The notes under the pieces: model-generated
What the model was told of the DNA's origin: nothing
The model's input: only the letters and a program-made list of their open reading frames with translations
The model's database searches: none
Origin: JADJXV01 sp046328995
GTDB taxonomy: Bacteria > Bacteroidota > Ignavibacteria > Kapaibacteriales > UBA961
Length of the DNA: 64,000 nucleotides
NCBI GenBank assembly: GCA_046328995.1
Contig: JAXLVN010000001.1
Coordinates: forward strand, 1-64,000
Direction: 5' to 3'
Program-made: the position numbers and the translations under genes
Part shown: positions 18,618 through 26,814 of the stretch, in pieces
Layout of the letters: each line of letters opens with the position of its first letter
Position numbering within the stretch: position 1 is the stretch's first letter

Positions 18618-19391
18618 TTATACATACCGTTCTAAAAATTCGACGACTGACGGATCTTTTGTAGCCTGCAGTTCCTCGGCTGTCCCTTCAAATCGTACCA
18701 TGCCTGATTCGAGCATCGCTACGCGGTCGGCGATCTTGAACACGGAAAACATATCATGGGTAATTACGAGCGACGTCACATTGAGCTTGCTGGCAAGATC
18801 TGCAATCAGATTATCAATCTGTTCGCTCGTCACCGGGTCGAGACCGGTCGTGGGCTCATCATAAAACACATACGACGGGCTCCCGACGAGTGCCCGGGCC
18901 ACGCCAACGCGTTTGCGCATACCGCCGGAGAGGTCAGAGGGCTTTTTAGCGCTTAAATTTCGGTATTCTTTCTCGAAATTCGACGTGCCGTTTTCGGAAA
19001 TATCGGGGAGGAGTCCTACAGCAGAAAGCACGCGTCGAGCTTCGCCATCAAGGACTTTGATATTTTTTTCTCCATGCTCATAGAGACCGATAATGACATT
19101 TTCGTACACTGTCATTGAGTCGAAGAGCGCAGCGCCCTGAAACACAAAGCCGATGCTGCGGCGTTTTTCGAATAAATCATCATGACCGAGCGAGGCAATA
19201 TTGATCCCATCGACCCAAACGCTGCCGGTATCGGGTTCGAGCAGGCGCACGATATGCTTAAGCAGCACACTTTTACCGCAGCCGGACTTGCCGATGATGC
19301 ACATTGTTTCGCCGTTCGGGATAGTGAGATCAATTCCTCTCAGGACACTTTTATCACCGAAAGATTTATGTAGATTACGTAATTCAATCAT
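18618..19391 (-). CDS. ABC transporter ATP-binding protein, Mla (lipid transport) type
   Basis: A 257-residue ATPase with Walker A at 34-41 (Gly-Lys-Ser-Gly-Cys-Gly-Lys-Ser), the signature Leu-Ser-Gly-Gly-Met-Arg-Lys-Arg near 155 and Walker B followed by Asp-Glu-Pro-Thr-Thr-Gly-Leu-Asp-Pro. The Met-Arg-Lys-Arg form of the signature and the overall length are typical of MlaF/Ttg2A, which drives phospholipid movement between outer and inner membrane. No permease (MlaE) or MCE protein (MlaD) gene is adjacent, which is unusual; they may lie elsewhere. It is divergent from the methyltransferase gene to its right. Confidence 0.88.
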   Translation of the reverse strand: MIELRNLHKSFGDKSVLRGIDLTIPNGETMCIIGKSGCGKSVLLKHIVRLLEPDTGSVWVDGINIASLGHDDLFEKRRSIGFVFQGAALFDSMTVYENVIIGLYEHGEKNIKVLDGEARRVLSAVGLLPDISENGTSNFEKEYRNLSAKKPSDLSGGMRKRVGVARALVGSPSYVFYDEPTTGLDPVTSEQIDNLIADLASKLNVTSLVITHDMFSVFKIADRVAMLESGMVRFEGTAEELQATKDPSVVEFLERYV

Positions 19392-19480
19392 AGTTCAGTA
19401 CTTGAGTTTTGGGTGCTGTTTGACCACCATTCGGCGACGATGAAATACTGTTCCATCGCTTCCATCATCCAAAACTATTG

Positions 19481-19488
19481 TATTTTTG
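19481..19488 (+). promoter_or_regulatory. -7 box upstream of the menaquinone methyltransferase gene
   Basis: TATTTTTG fits TAnnTTTG and lies 80 bases before the ATG, in the 176-base divergent gap. It is part of a recurring GTAnnTTTGC string in this window. The -33 element is not clear. Confidence 0.35.
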
Positions 19489-19567
19489 CCAAAAAAGAGT
19501 GGAAATATGCCGATAAGAATGGAAATTTACGAAGTATTTACAGAACAATCACAAAGAAAGATATAGA

Positions 19568-20260
19568 ATGAGCGAACAAATCAGGAGTATGTTTGCCAAG
19601 CTTGCGCCGAGATATGATGCGACCAACAATGCTCTATCGCTTGGAATTCATAGGTTTTGGCGTCAGAAAGCAGTGCGTTTATCCGGTGTAAAGCCCGGCA
19701 TGAGTGTACTCGATTGTGCAACCGGAACAGGAGATTTAGCGATAGAATTCAAGCAGAAAGTCGGAGCCGGCGGGAGAGTAGTCGGGACAGATTTTTGTGC
19801 CGAAATGCTAGAGCTTGCTCCGGCAAAAGCTGTTCATAAAGGACTCGATGTGACCTTTGAAATAGCCGATGCCATGAATCTGCACTACGCCGATAATGAA
19901 TTTGATATCGCAAGTATTTCCTTTGGAATACGAAATGTCGATTCACCACCAAAATGCCTCGAAGAAATGGCACGCGTCGTTCGCCCGGGAGGGAAAGTGG
20001 TAATTGTCGAGCTCGGTCAGCCGAGGGGAATACTAAGTGTGATGTATAAAATTTACCGTAAGACGATTATGCCGCTCTTAGCGCTGCTTGTCACCCGGAA
20101 TGATCATGCATTTCATTATCTGCTCGATACCTCGGCTGTCTTCCCGAGTCGGGAAAAGTTTATTGATATTATGAAGCAGACCGGTGTGTTTTCCGAACAG
20201 CGTTTTTATACCCTTACCCTTGGGGTCGCCTATATCTATATAGGTACCGTAAAGAAATAA
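19568..20260 (+). CDS. menG: Demethylmenaquinone/ubiquinone methyltransferase
   Basis: A 230-residue class I SAM-dependent methyltransferase of the UbiE/MenG family. It methylates the ring of demethylmenaquinone in the last step of menaquinone synthesis; ubiquinone synthesis is unlikely in this lineage. SAM motif I is Val-Leu-Asp-Cys-Ala-Thr-Gly-Thr-Gly-Asp (48-57). The family signatures Tyr-Asp-x-x-Asn/Thr-Asn-Ala near 16-22 and Arg-Asn-Val near 120 are present, as is Val-Arg-Pro-Gly-Gly-Lys. Length is normal. It stands alone, with no other men genes beside it. Confidence 0.93.
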   Translation: MSEQIRSMFAKLAPRYDATNNALSLGIHRFWRQKAVRLSGVKPGMSVLDCATGTGDLAIEFKQKVGAGGRVVGTDFCAEMLELAPAKAVHKGLDVTFEIADAMNLHYADNEFDIASISFGIRNVDSPPKCLEEMARVVRPGGKVVIVELGQPRGILSVMYKIYRKTIMPLLALLVTRNDHAFHYLLDTSAVFPSREKFIDIMKQTGVFSEQRFYTLTLGVAYIYIGTVKK

Positions 20261-20324
20261 CCGATACCTGCTCTCCCGGTGACATGAGAATTGACCTCGG
20301 ATTTTCAATTTTTAGCAAAATTCC

Positions 20325-20355
20325 TTGGTCAATTCTTTATTTTTATGTAGATTTG
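20325..20355 (+). promoter_or_regulatory. Promoter of feoAB
   Basis: TTGG (20325-20328), a 19-base spacer and TAGATTTG (20348-20355) match the Bacteroidota -33/TAnnTTTG arrangement, 52 bases before feoA. No clear Fur-box palindrome was seen. Confidence 0.5.
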
Positions 20356-20406
20356 ATATAAATAAGAGCGAAAAATTACCAATCAGACCTCTCTTTTTAT
20401 CCTACG

Positions 20407-20640
20407 ATGATTAATATAGCAGATCTTCCCGTTGGCGCATTGGCAGTTATTATCGGTTTCGGTTTGGCAAATGAATTTACTGAACGCCTTCAAGAGCTTG
20501 GGCTTACAGCCGGTACGAATATTAAGGTAATTCGTCGGGCACCCTTTAAGGGACCTCTGGAAATCACCTATGGGCATAGTTCACGTCTTGCTGTCAGACC
20601 GAACGAAAGTACGGCAATCTATGTGAAGCAAGTAGGGTAA
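20407..20640 (+). CDS. feoA: Ferrous iron transport protein A
   Basis: A 77-residue cytoplasmic SH3-like protein of the FeoA family, with the typical Leu-x-x-Leu-Gly-Leu-x-x-Gly turn (about 32-38) and the C-terminal Gly-x-x-x-x-Leu-Ala-Val-Arg strand. FeoA helps FeoB in Fe(II) uptake. It is 32 bases ahead of feoB on the same strand, and they form one operon. Confidence 0.93.
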   Translation: MINIADLPVGALAVIIGFGLANEFTERLQELGLTAGTNIKVIRRAPFKGPLEITYGHSSRLAVRPNESTAIYVKQVG

Positions 20641-20672
20641 TTCTTCACCACTCTGCCCGGAAAGCGTGATTT

Positions 20673-22523
20673 ATGACCAAGCCCACGGTTGCATTTGTCG
20701 GGACTCCCAATTGCGGAAAATCCACCCTTTTTAATCTCCTGACCGGTCTCCATCAAAAAGTGGGAAATTTCCCCGGTGTGACCGTTGAGCCGGCGATCGG
20801 CACTCTCAAGTTACCTTCCTCTGAATTACAACTAATTGATTTACCAGGTACTTATAGTCTTCATCCCAAATCAAAGGACGAAGAGCTAACCTTATCCGCC
20901 CTTCAGGGTAAAGAAGCAGAATTACCCAAGCCCGATGGTGTCGTTTTTGTCATTGACGGCACCAATGTCGAAAAAGCTCTCTTTCTTTTTTCTCATTTTG
21001 CTGAGTTGCAGATCCCGTCGATTGCCGTCGTCACGATGATAGATGCAATTAAAGCGCAGGGTGGCGCTCTAGATGATATCACTCTCGAGCAGCAACTCGG
21101 CATCCCCGTACTCACCGTCGTTGGTTCCAAAGGAATTGGAGCGCATGAAATTAAAGACCAACTCTCAAAGCTTCACGAATTTAAGCTTCCTCACTCTTGG
21201 AGTCAGCAGCCGCTCGAGACATCCGAGCGGTATGAAAAAGCCCGAGAACTCACCCAAGCGGTGCTGAATATCCATTTCCATGATAAGCGTACCGAGCGAC
21301 TGGATAAAGTATTCCTGCATCCTGTACTCGGTCCACTCGTGTTTTTATTCGTCATGGCTTTTTTCTTTCAGTCGATATTCACCTGGGCTAAGCCCCTGAT
21401 GGATGGAATTGACGGAGGATTTCAATGGGCACAGGATTTAGTGACAACGCTCGTGCCGGAAGGTCTATTCCAGAGTTTTTTGGCAAAAGGCGTCATCGCC
21501 GGAGTTGGGTCGGTGCTCGTGTTTTTGCCCCAAATCGTGATGCTGAACTTCTTTATCGTCGTACTTGAAGACTGCGGCTATCTCTCGAGGGCTGCCTTTT
21601 TAATTGACAGGATGATGGGAGTATTTGGCTTGCAGGGCCGATCATTTATTCCGCTGCTTGGTTCATTTGCCTGCGCTATCCCCGGCATTATGTCCGCACG
21701 GATTATTCCCTCCGAAAAAGACCGTATGGCTACCATGCTGGTAGCGCCGCTTATGACCTGTTCGGCGCGCCTGCCGGTCTATGCTTTACTGATCAGTGCA
21801 TTTGTTCCGGCGATTATGATAGGAGGGATTTTCTCCTTGCAGGCAATGATTCTCGGTGGACTGTATGTCCTTGCAGCTCTTTCAGGACTCGTCATTGCTG
21901 CTGTGTTCAAGCGAACAATGTTTCGTGGGTCAAAGCTACCTTTTCTCATAGAATTTCCACCGTATCGCCTGCCGACATTTCGTAATCTTGTGATTACGGT
22001 AGGGAATAGATCAAAAGAATTTCTGAAATCTGCCGGTACGATTATCTTGGTGTTGTCCGTGATTTTATGGGCATTAACGGAATTTCCGCGTACATCGGTG
22101 CCGGAGGGAACGCAGCCGTTGGAAGCAGCACGAATTCAATTGGAGAATTCGTATGCAGGGCAGATGGGGAAGACAATTCAACCGATATTTGCGCCTCTTG
22201 GTTTCGATTGGAAGCTTACTATCGGTGTCATCGGCAGCTTTGCCGCGCGTGAGGTCTTTGTATCGGTACTAGGGCAGCTCTACAGCGCAGATGTGAGTGA
22301 AAGTGATGCGCCGCTGCGGGAGATACTCTCCAAAACCATTCCTTTGCCGGCGGCGCTTTCGATACTTGCGTTTTATGTCTATGCTTTACAATGTATTTCG
22401 ACAATTGCCGTGCTCAAGAGGGAAACAGGCACCTGGAAATGGCCGGTGTTCGCCTTCGGATATACATTCGTTCTTGCGTACGGTCTGAGTTTTCTGGTGT
22501 ATCGGCTTTCGCTAAGTTGGTAA
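20673..22523 (+). CDS. feoB: Ferrous iron transport protein B
   Basis: A 616-residue inner-membrane Fe(II) transporter with an N-terminal G domain. G1 is Gly-Thr-Pro-Asn-Cys-Gly-Lys-Ser-Thr (10-18), G2 lies in Gly-Asn-Phe-Pro-Gly-Val-Thr, and G3 is Asp-Leu-Pro-Gly. The G4 position reads Thr-Met-Ile-Asp where Asn-x-x-Asp is expected, so guanine specificity may be relaxed. The membrane part has two gate repeats with the expected Cys residues (Phe-Ala-Cys-Ala-Ile-Pro-Gly and Met-Thr-Cys-Ser-Ala-Arg-Leu-Pro-Val-Tyr). It is shorter than E. coli FeoB (773). It is convergent with the transpeptidase-like gene. Confidence 0.95.
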   Translation: MTKPTVAFVGTPNCGKSTLFNLLTGLHQKVGNFPGVTVEPAIGTLKLPSSELQLIDLPGTYSLHPKSKDEELTLSALQGKEAELPKPDGVVFVIDGTNVEKALFLFSHFAELQIPSIAVVTMIDAIKAQGGALDDITLEQQLGIPVLTVVGSKGIGAHEIKDQLSKLHEFKLPHSWSQQPLETSERYEKARELTQAVLNIHFHDKRTERLDKVFLHPVLGPLVFLFVMAFFFQSIFTWAKPLMDGIDGGFQWAQDLVTTLVPEGLFQSFLAKGVIAGVGSVLVFLPQIVMLNFFIVVLEDCGYLSRAAFLIDRMMGVFGLQGRSFIPLLGSFACAIPGIMSARIIPSEKDRMATMLVAPLMTCSARLPVYALLISAFVPAIMIGGIFSLQAMILGGLYVLAALSGLVIAAVFKRTMFRGSKLPFLIEFPPYRLPTFRNLVITVGNRSKEFLKSAGTIILVLSVILWALTEFPRTSVPEGTQPLEAARIQLENSYAGQMGKTIQPIFAPLGFDWKLTIGVIGSFAAREVFVSVLGQLYSADVSESDAPLREILSKTIPLPAALSILAFYVYALQCISTIAVLKRETGTWKWPVFAFGYTFVLAYGLSFLVYRLSLSW

Positions 22524-22575
22524 TTGACCTCAACCTTCCTGACTAAAAGCAGAGTGCTGCTCCCCACAAAAGTAC

Positions 22576-23736
22576 TTATTTATATTCCGACGTTTCCGAT
22601 GGCTTGGCAGCTTCTTTATGTTCGTTCTTGAGCCGCTCCGCCTTTGCCTTAGCCCGCGCTTTTTCCCGTCGTAGTTTATTGTAGTTAATTGTCTCCCGAA
22701 GAGTAACTGTTGGCCGGATAATTCCACGAGCCCGCAGTGTATCTTCGGCTGTCTTGTAACGCTTTGGATTGACGAGACTTCCGCGCGAATCAACCGGAAT
22801 CTGCGATAGAGGAATCAATGCTTCCTCGACGCTCATCGGATCATCGGGGAGCGTAATAACGGCTTGTTTATTCGATGTCACTTCCCGCCACGGTCCACCG
22901 AATTTCCGTGAAAAATCAAAAATATCAAGAATAATAACCGGCGTCCCGGTAAACGGAATGAAACGTCGATTGGAGTCTAATTTCGCACCACGGCCCCACT
23001 TAAAGAGCCATTCAGCATCATCCATGAACTGACGGATACATGAATGCGACACCGGCCGCCCGGGCATGTCGAATTGGTGAAAAGCACTCCCGGCCTGTAA
23101 ATGAATATTACACGTAAACGGTAATACCCATGTACTGTCGAGCGAGGAATGCCGCAGACGCGACTTCCAGTTCATCGCATACCGTCCGGGAAAAGTTGGC
23201 TTGCGCTCTTCACCGGAATTACAGGCAGCATAGCGCACCAAGCGCCCGCTGTCATAGCATGCATAGCATTGATATTTATTCGAGACAAATACGAACTTAC
23301 TGAAATTCTCACCGGGAATATAGTACTGAGGAAACATCGAATACGCGCGTAAATCCTTGCAAATAGTGTCCGGTATAACGACCGTATCACCCACACGATA
23401 ATACTGAATATCCTTGCGATTAAGTGTGGTAAAGGCGCGGTACCCGACCATCGTCTCTTCCTTTTTGCCATAGACACGACGTACTGAGTCAAGGAGCTTA
23501 GAAGTAAGCACTTCCAAGCGGTAGGTGACCTTGGGAAACATTTCATTGGCTGTCTTGATCCTTATTGCCCGAAGTGAATCACTCCGGTGCAGCGAATCAG
23601 CCCGGCGAATGGAGTCCTGAATGAGTTTTTTTTGTTCAATTGGCATTTCCTGCGTCCGTGAGCATCCCCAGAGCACAAGAAAACAGACACAACACCAGAA
23701 AAAATTATAAACCGTAGAAGTACTTGAAAAAGTCAT
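22576..23736 (-). CDS. L,D-transpeptidase-like lipoprotein (YkuD fold)
   Basis: A 386-residue protein from the ATG at 23736 (a TTG two codons earlier is less likely). The N-terminus has a hydrophobic stretch ending Leu-Val-Leu-Trp-Gly-Cys, a lipobox, so it is probably a lipoprotein. The catalytic region reads Phe-His-Gln-Phe then Ser-His-Ser-Cys-Ile-Arg, matching the HxxxxxxSHGCIR active site of L,D-transpeptidases with Ser in place of Gly. Such enzymes cross-link or anchor proteins to peptidoglycan in the periplasm. The C-terminal ~60 residues are rich in Lys, Arg and Ala and probably disordered. It is convergent with feoB. Confidence 0.8.
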   Translation of the reverse strand: MTFSSTSTVYNFFWCCVCFLVLWGCSRTQEMPIEQKKLIQDSIRRADSLHRSDSLRAIRIKTANEMFPKVTYRLEVLTSKLLDSVRRVYGKKEETMVGYRAFTTLNRKDIQYYRVGDTVVIPDTICKDLRAYSMFPQYYIPGENFSKFVFVSNKYQCYACYDSGRLVRYAACNSGEERKPTFPGRYAMNWKSRLRHSSLDSTWVLPFTCNIHLQAGSAFHQFDMPGRPVSHSCIRQFMDDAEWLFKWGRGAKLDSNRRFIPFTGTPVIILDIFDFSRKFGGPWREVTSNKQAVITLPDDPMSVEEALIPLSQIPVDSRGSLVNPKRYKTAEDTLRARGIIRPTVTLRETINYNKLRREKARAKAKAERLKNEHKEAAKPSETSEYK

Positions 23737-23829
23737 AGTCAATGAAGTTCAAATTTGAGCTTAAATCTGCCCGAAAGCAGTAAAAATACCGCAAACACAT
23801 CGGCAATAATCATGCCGTCTTGCCCCATC

Positions 23830-24369
23830 TTACCGGCGTCCATATCCATTTTCTGCAAGATAAGCTCCCATGCGGTCGTAGAGCGCTTCACCAACCGGCG
23901 TAATAGCCCCGAGACCATCGACATACCTGTTGAACATGCAGAAAGCGGCGGCTATCAAAACAGTATCGTGAATCTCGATATCGCCAGCACCGGCAGCACG
24001 GGCGCGGTCTATATCCTCAATGCGCACCTGTCCGCCGCTTAGCTGTACACGGGCAGCGAGGGCAAGTAGAGCTTTCATGAGTTCACTAATCGGCGCTGCC
24101 TCAGGATTATCAAGCACTTGCTGCACGAGCAACGCGGTATTGCCGGGCAGATGAGCCGCTGCTGCAGCATGACTTTGCGTGCAAAACGAACATGCATTGA
24201 GCGACGATGTATAAGCTGCAATGAGTTCCCGTTCACCGGGAGTCAACGGAGATGTCTCGCCACGGAGGAGCGTCTGAGCGAGCATCATCAGCGGTTGCGC
24301 TGTCTCCGGGCGGAAGGCAAGTAAGCTACCAATACCGACGGTATTGGCAGGAGTAGGAATATGGGGCAT
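23830..24369 (-). CDS. AhpD-like carboxymuconolactone decarboxylase family protein
   Basis: A 179-residue all-helical protein with C60, C63 and H67 in a Cys-Ser-Phe-Cys-Thr-Gln-Ser-His motif, the redox centre of AhpD-like peroxidase-related proteins. This group reduces peroxides with a thiol partner; true decarboxylases lack the CxxC pair. The protein resembles the uncharacterised peroxidase-related subgroup, so the substrate is unknown. It is 94 bases from the transpeptidase-like gene and 36 bases from the stop of the M1 peptidase gene, all on the minus strand. Confidence 0.85.
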   Translation of the reverse strand: MPHIPTPANTVGIGSLLAFRPETAQPLMMLAQTLLRGETSPLTPGERELIAAYTSSLNACSFCTQSHAAAAAHLPGNTALLVQQVLDNPEAAPISELMKALLALAARVQLSGGQVRIEDIDRARAAGAGDIEIHDTVLIAAAFCMFNRYVDGLGAITPVGEALYDRMGAYLAENGYGRR

Positions 24370-24404
24370 TGTTGTATGTATCCTCTTGGTAAGTATAATA
24401 GTAA

Positions 24405-26693
24405 TCAGTCTTTCCAGTCTACGTCTTCTACTTCGCAGAGCACCGATTCTAGGTCATTGAAGAGTATATTTTTGGGACGCTTCGGCATGAGTGGCAGGTC
24501 AAATACTGACTCCTGACCGGTGATAAATACTCTCATACGGGCAAATTGATCATCGCCGAATCCTACGCGAATCGGCACCGACATTTTGAACTCCGGGGGA
24601 ACATTATCCTGCTTTACTTTGCAGGTGACTTTGAATTTACCGTCAGGTTCTTCCGTGACTTTATACGAGAACGTATAGCGGGGAATATCAGTACCATAGA
24701 CCCATTGATCAAAAAACCATCCCACATCCTGTCCCACAAATTCCTCCACCGTTCGCCGGAAGTCCTCAGTGGTGGCACGCTTACCTTTGTAGGTCTGAAA
24801 AAAACTCCGCATAATTTTAAAAAACGCGTCTTCTTTCATGGTCTTGACATCCAAAAACATATTCCGGAGCATGTGGAGAACCCAAAGTCCTTTTTTGTAA
24901 ATGATGAGGTCGTAGTCATCCGGAGTGAGCGAACCCCGTGTGCGGTAGCCAAGGCATATGGGGCCGCTTTTAGTGCCGCTGCCGAAGAGCGATTTCCGTT
25001 TATCGACAATTTTCACACGGTATGTATTCATCATGGTAAAGAATTTCATATTATCCTTCAGAGCTACCTGTGTATAGAGCATTGAGGAATAATCAGCAAA
25101 TGCTTCGCTCAGCCATTGATCGTGATAGCTCTTGAAATCGACACCGATACCCCACCACTGATGAGCTACTTCATGACCACAGAAAGATTCGTTAAATCCG
25201 GTTCTGCTTGTACTTTCAAACGTTATATACGATAAATGGAGCAATCCCGGGAATGCTTCGCCATGGGCAAAGGGTATCTCCGCAACATCAAAATGCTTCA
25301 GGCCGAGCTCGCCATAAAGCTTTTGGTAGAATTTAAAACTCTGCGCAATATCAATCATGACATTGTCGCGCTGATCGGTGGTCAGCGAGTGGATCATAAA
25401 GTTCGGCAGGTCCTTGTCCTCAATTTTTTTGGATGTAAAGACACCGATAGTAAAGGAGTAATTCCGTATTTTTTGTGATGTAGCCCACTGAGTAGTAATG
25501 ATTTCATCTTTTTCGGCGGTAGATACTTTATCACCGACAGCGACAAATGTATAGCGCTTAGGCACATGAAAAGTAGCATCAAAATAGCTCAGCTGCTTGT
25601 AGCCACAGCTGGGATACCAGCCGATCGACGATCGAAGAAATGTCCAGTTTTCATACCTCTTCATCAGCGATTTACTCGCGCAGGTGAATTGAAACAGCAA
25701 ACTGTCGCCACGATTATACTCTTTCGGAAGCTGTACCCACATACTCCCTGTGCGGTCCGTGCCGGCATAATAGGGGAGATCGGCGCCATTCATCCGAACA
25801 CCGGTCACGGTCATAAAATCTGATATTTCAAAGAGTAACCATGATGCCTTCGCAGCGGTCACTGTCCCTGTCACATTCATAACCGACGTGAATTCCAGTT
25901 CTTTGTCAATCGTACAATTCATCGTGTAGCGCTCGATGAGAAAATCACCGGTCGTAAAATTCTCTTCCGGCGGTCCGGACTCTGCGCTGTATTGATTAAT
26001 TGGTTCATAGACATTCTTGGTCAGTCCCGAAATCACTCGTTCTTTCGAGAATTGAATTTGTTCCTCTGCATACGGACTATACGACCACGACATGCCGCCA
26101 TTTTTCTTGGTATTGATAATTGCATAAAAGAGTCCGTTTGTCCGGTTTTCGAGCAGTGTTTTGGCCAGATCAAGATCCACCATATCGGTCTCATCGGGTA
26201 TCACGGCAGTGAGTCCTTCTTTGATAATACTCGCCGTTGTCATCGGAAGGGAGGTTTGCTGAGAAAAGACACATCCCGAGCGGAGCTCCTGCTCGGTACT
26301 GTCAGCAAAGAAAATCGTCATCCAGCGTATTTCATCCTCGAATCTCTGTGAGCCGTGAATCCGCTCAAGCTGCTCGCGCTCTACCTTCGTCGCCGGTGTA
26401 TAGCTGAGTGTGCCTTTACCGCGAAAAATGGCCGCACGGACTTTGCCGCCGATCGGCTTGCAGAGAGCGATCGTGCCTTCCTCAAGATTGAAGGAAGCCG
26501 ACTCGCGTTGGAAGAAAAAATTAGACACCGTCGCTACATTTTTGTCATCGGCCTGTAGCCCTTTGAGCGCTTCAAGCATACGTTCATAGCTGGGAAACTC
26601 TTTTTCCTGCGCAGCGCCCCGGAGGGTCATGACGACAAAGCAAAAGACAAGAACAGCAGCGGGCATGGGGTAACGTCGTACCAAAATATTCAT
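24405..26693 (-). CDS. M1-family zinc metallopeptidase, copy A
   Basis: A 762-residue exported peptidase. A signal peptide ends near Arg-Gly-Ala-Ala-Gln (about residue 29). The zinc site is H507-E508-x-x-H511 with E530 as third ligand, the M1 (gluzincin) spacing, and Trp-Leu-Ser-Glu-Ala-Phe-Ala-Asp-Tyr follows. The usual Gly-x-Met-Glu-Asn aminopeptidase motif is not obvious, and the corresponding place reads His-Gly-Glu-Ala-Phe-Pro-Gly, so exopeptidase activity is not certain. It was probably duplicated with the neighbouring gene: both have 762 residues, identical active-site positions and the same Val-Leu-Cys-Glu-Val end. AGGAG lies at a good distance before the ATG. Confidence 0.9.
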   Translation of the reverse strand: MNILVRRYPMPAAVLVFCFVVMTLRGAAQEKEFPSYERMLEALKGLQADDKNVATVSNFFFQRESASFNLEEGTIALCKPIGGKVRAAIFRGKGTLSYTPATKVEREQLERIHGSQRFEDEIRWMTIFFADSTEQELRSGCVFSQQTSLPMTTASIIKEGLTAVIPDETDMVDLDLAKTLLENRTNGLFYAIINTKKNGGMSWSYSPYAEEQIQFSKERVISGLTKNVYEPINQYSAESGPPEENFTTGDFLIERYTMNCTIDKELEFTSVMNVTGTVTAAKASWLLFEISDFMTVTGVRMNGADLPYYAGTDRTGSMWVQLPKEYNRGDSLLFQFTCASKSLMKRYENWTFLRSSIGWYPSCGYKQLSYFDATFHVPKRYTFVAVGDKVSTAEKDEIITTQWATSQKIRNYSFTIGVFTSKKIEDKDLPNFMIHSLTTDQRDNVMIDIAQSFKFYQKLYGELGLKHFDVAEIPFAHGEAFPGLLHLSYITFESTSRTGFNESFCGHEVAHQWWGIGVDFKSYHDQWLSEAFADYSSMLYTQVALKDNMKFFTMMNTYRVKIVDKRKSLFGSGTKSGPICLGYRTRGSLTPDDYDLIIYKKGLWVLHMLRNMFLDVKTMKEDAFFKIMRSFFQTYKGKRATTEDFRRTVEEFVGQDVGWFFDQWVYGTDIPRYTFSYKVTEEPDGKFKVTCKVKQDNVPPEFKMSVPIRVGFGDDQFARMRVFITGQESVFDLPLMPKRPKNILFNDLESVLCEVEDVDWKD

Positions 26694-26814
26694 GATGACT
26701 CCTTGAGAATAATTGAGTTACTACAGATCATGTGTACATTCTATCATTCTATACAGCCGGCATACTTCTTCCGGCAGATGAATACATTTCTGTGCAGAAA
26801 AAAGGGAACAATGC

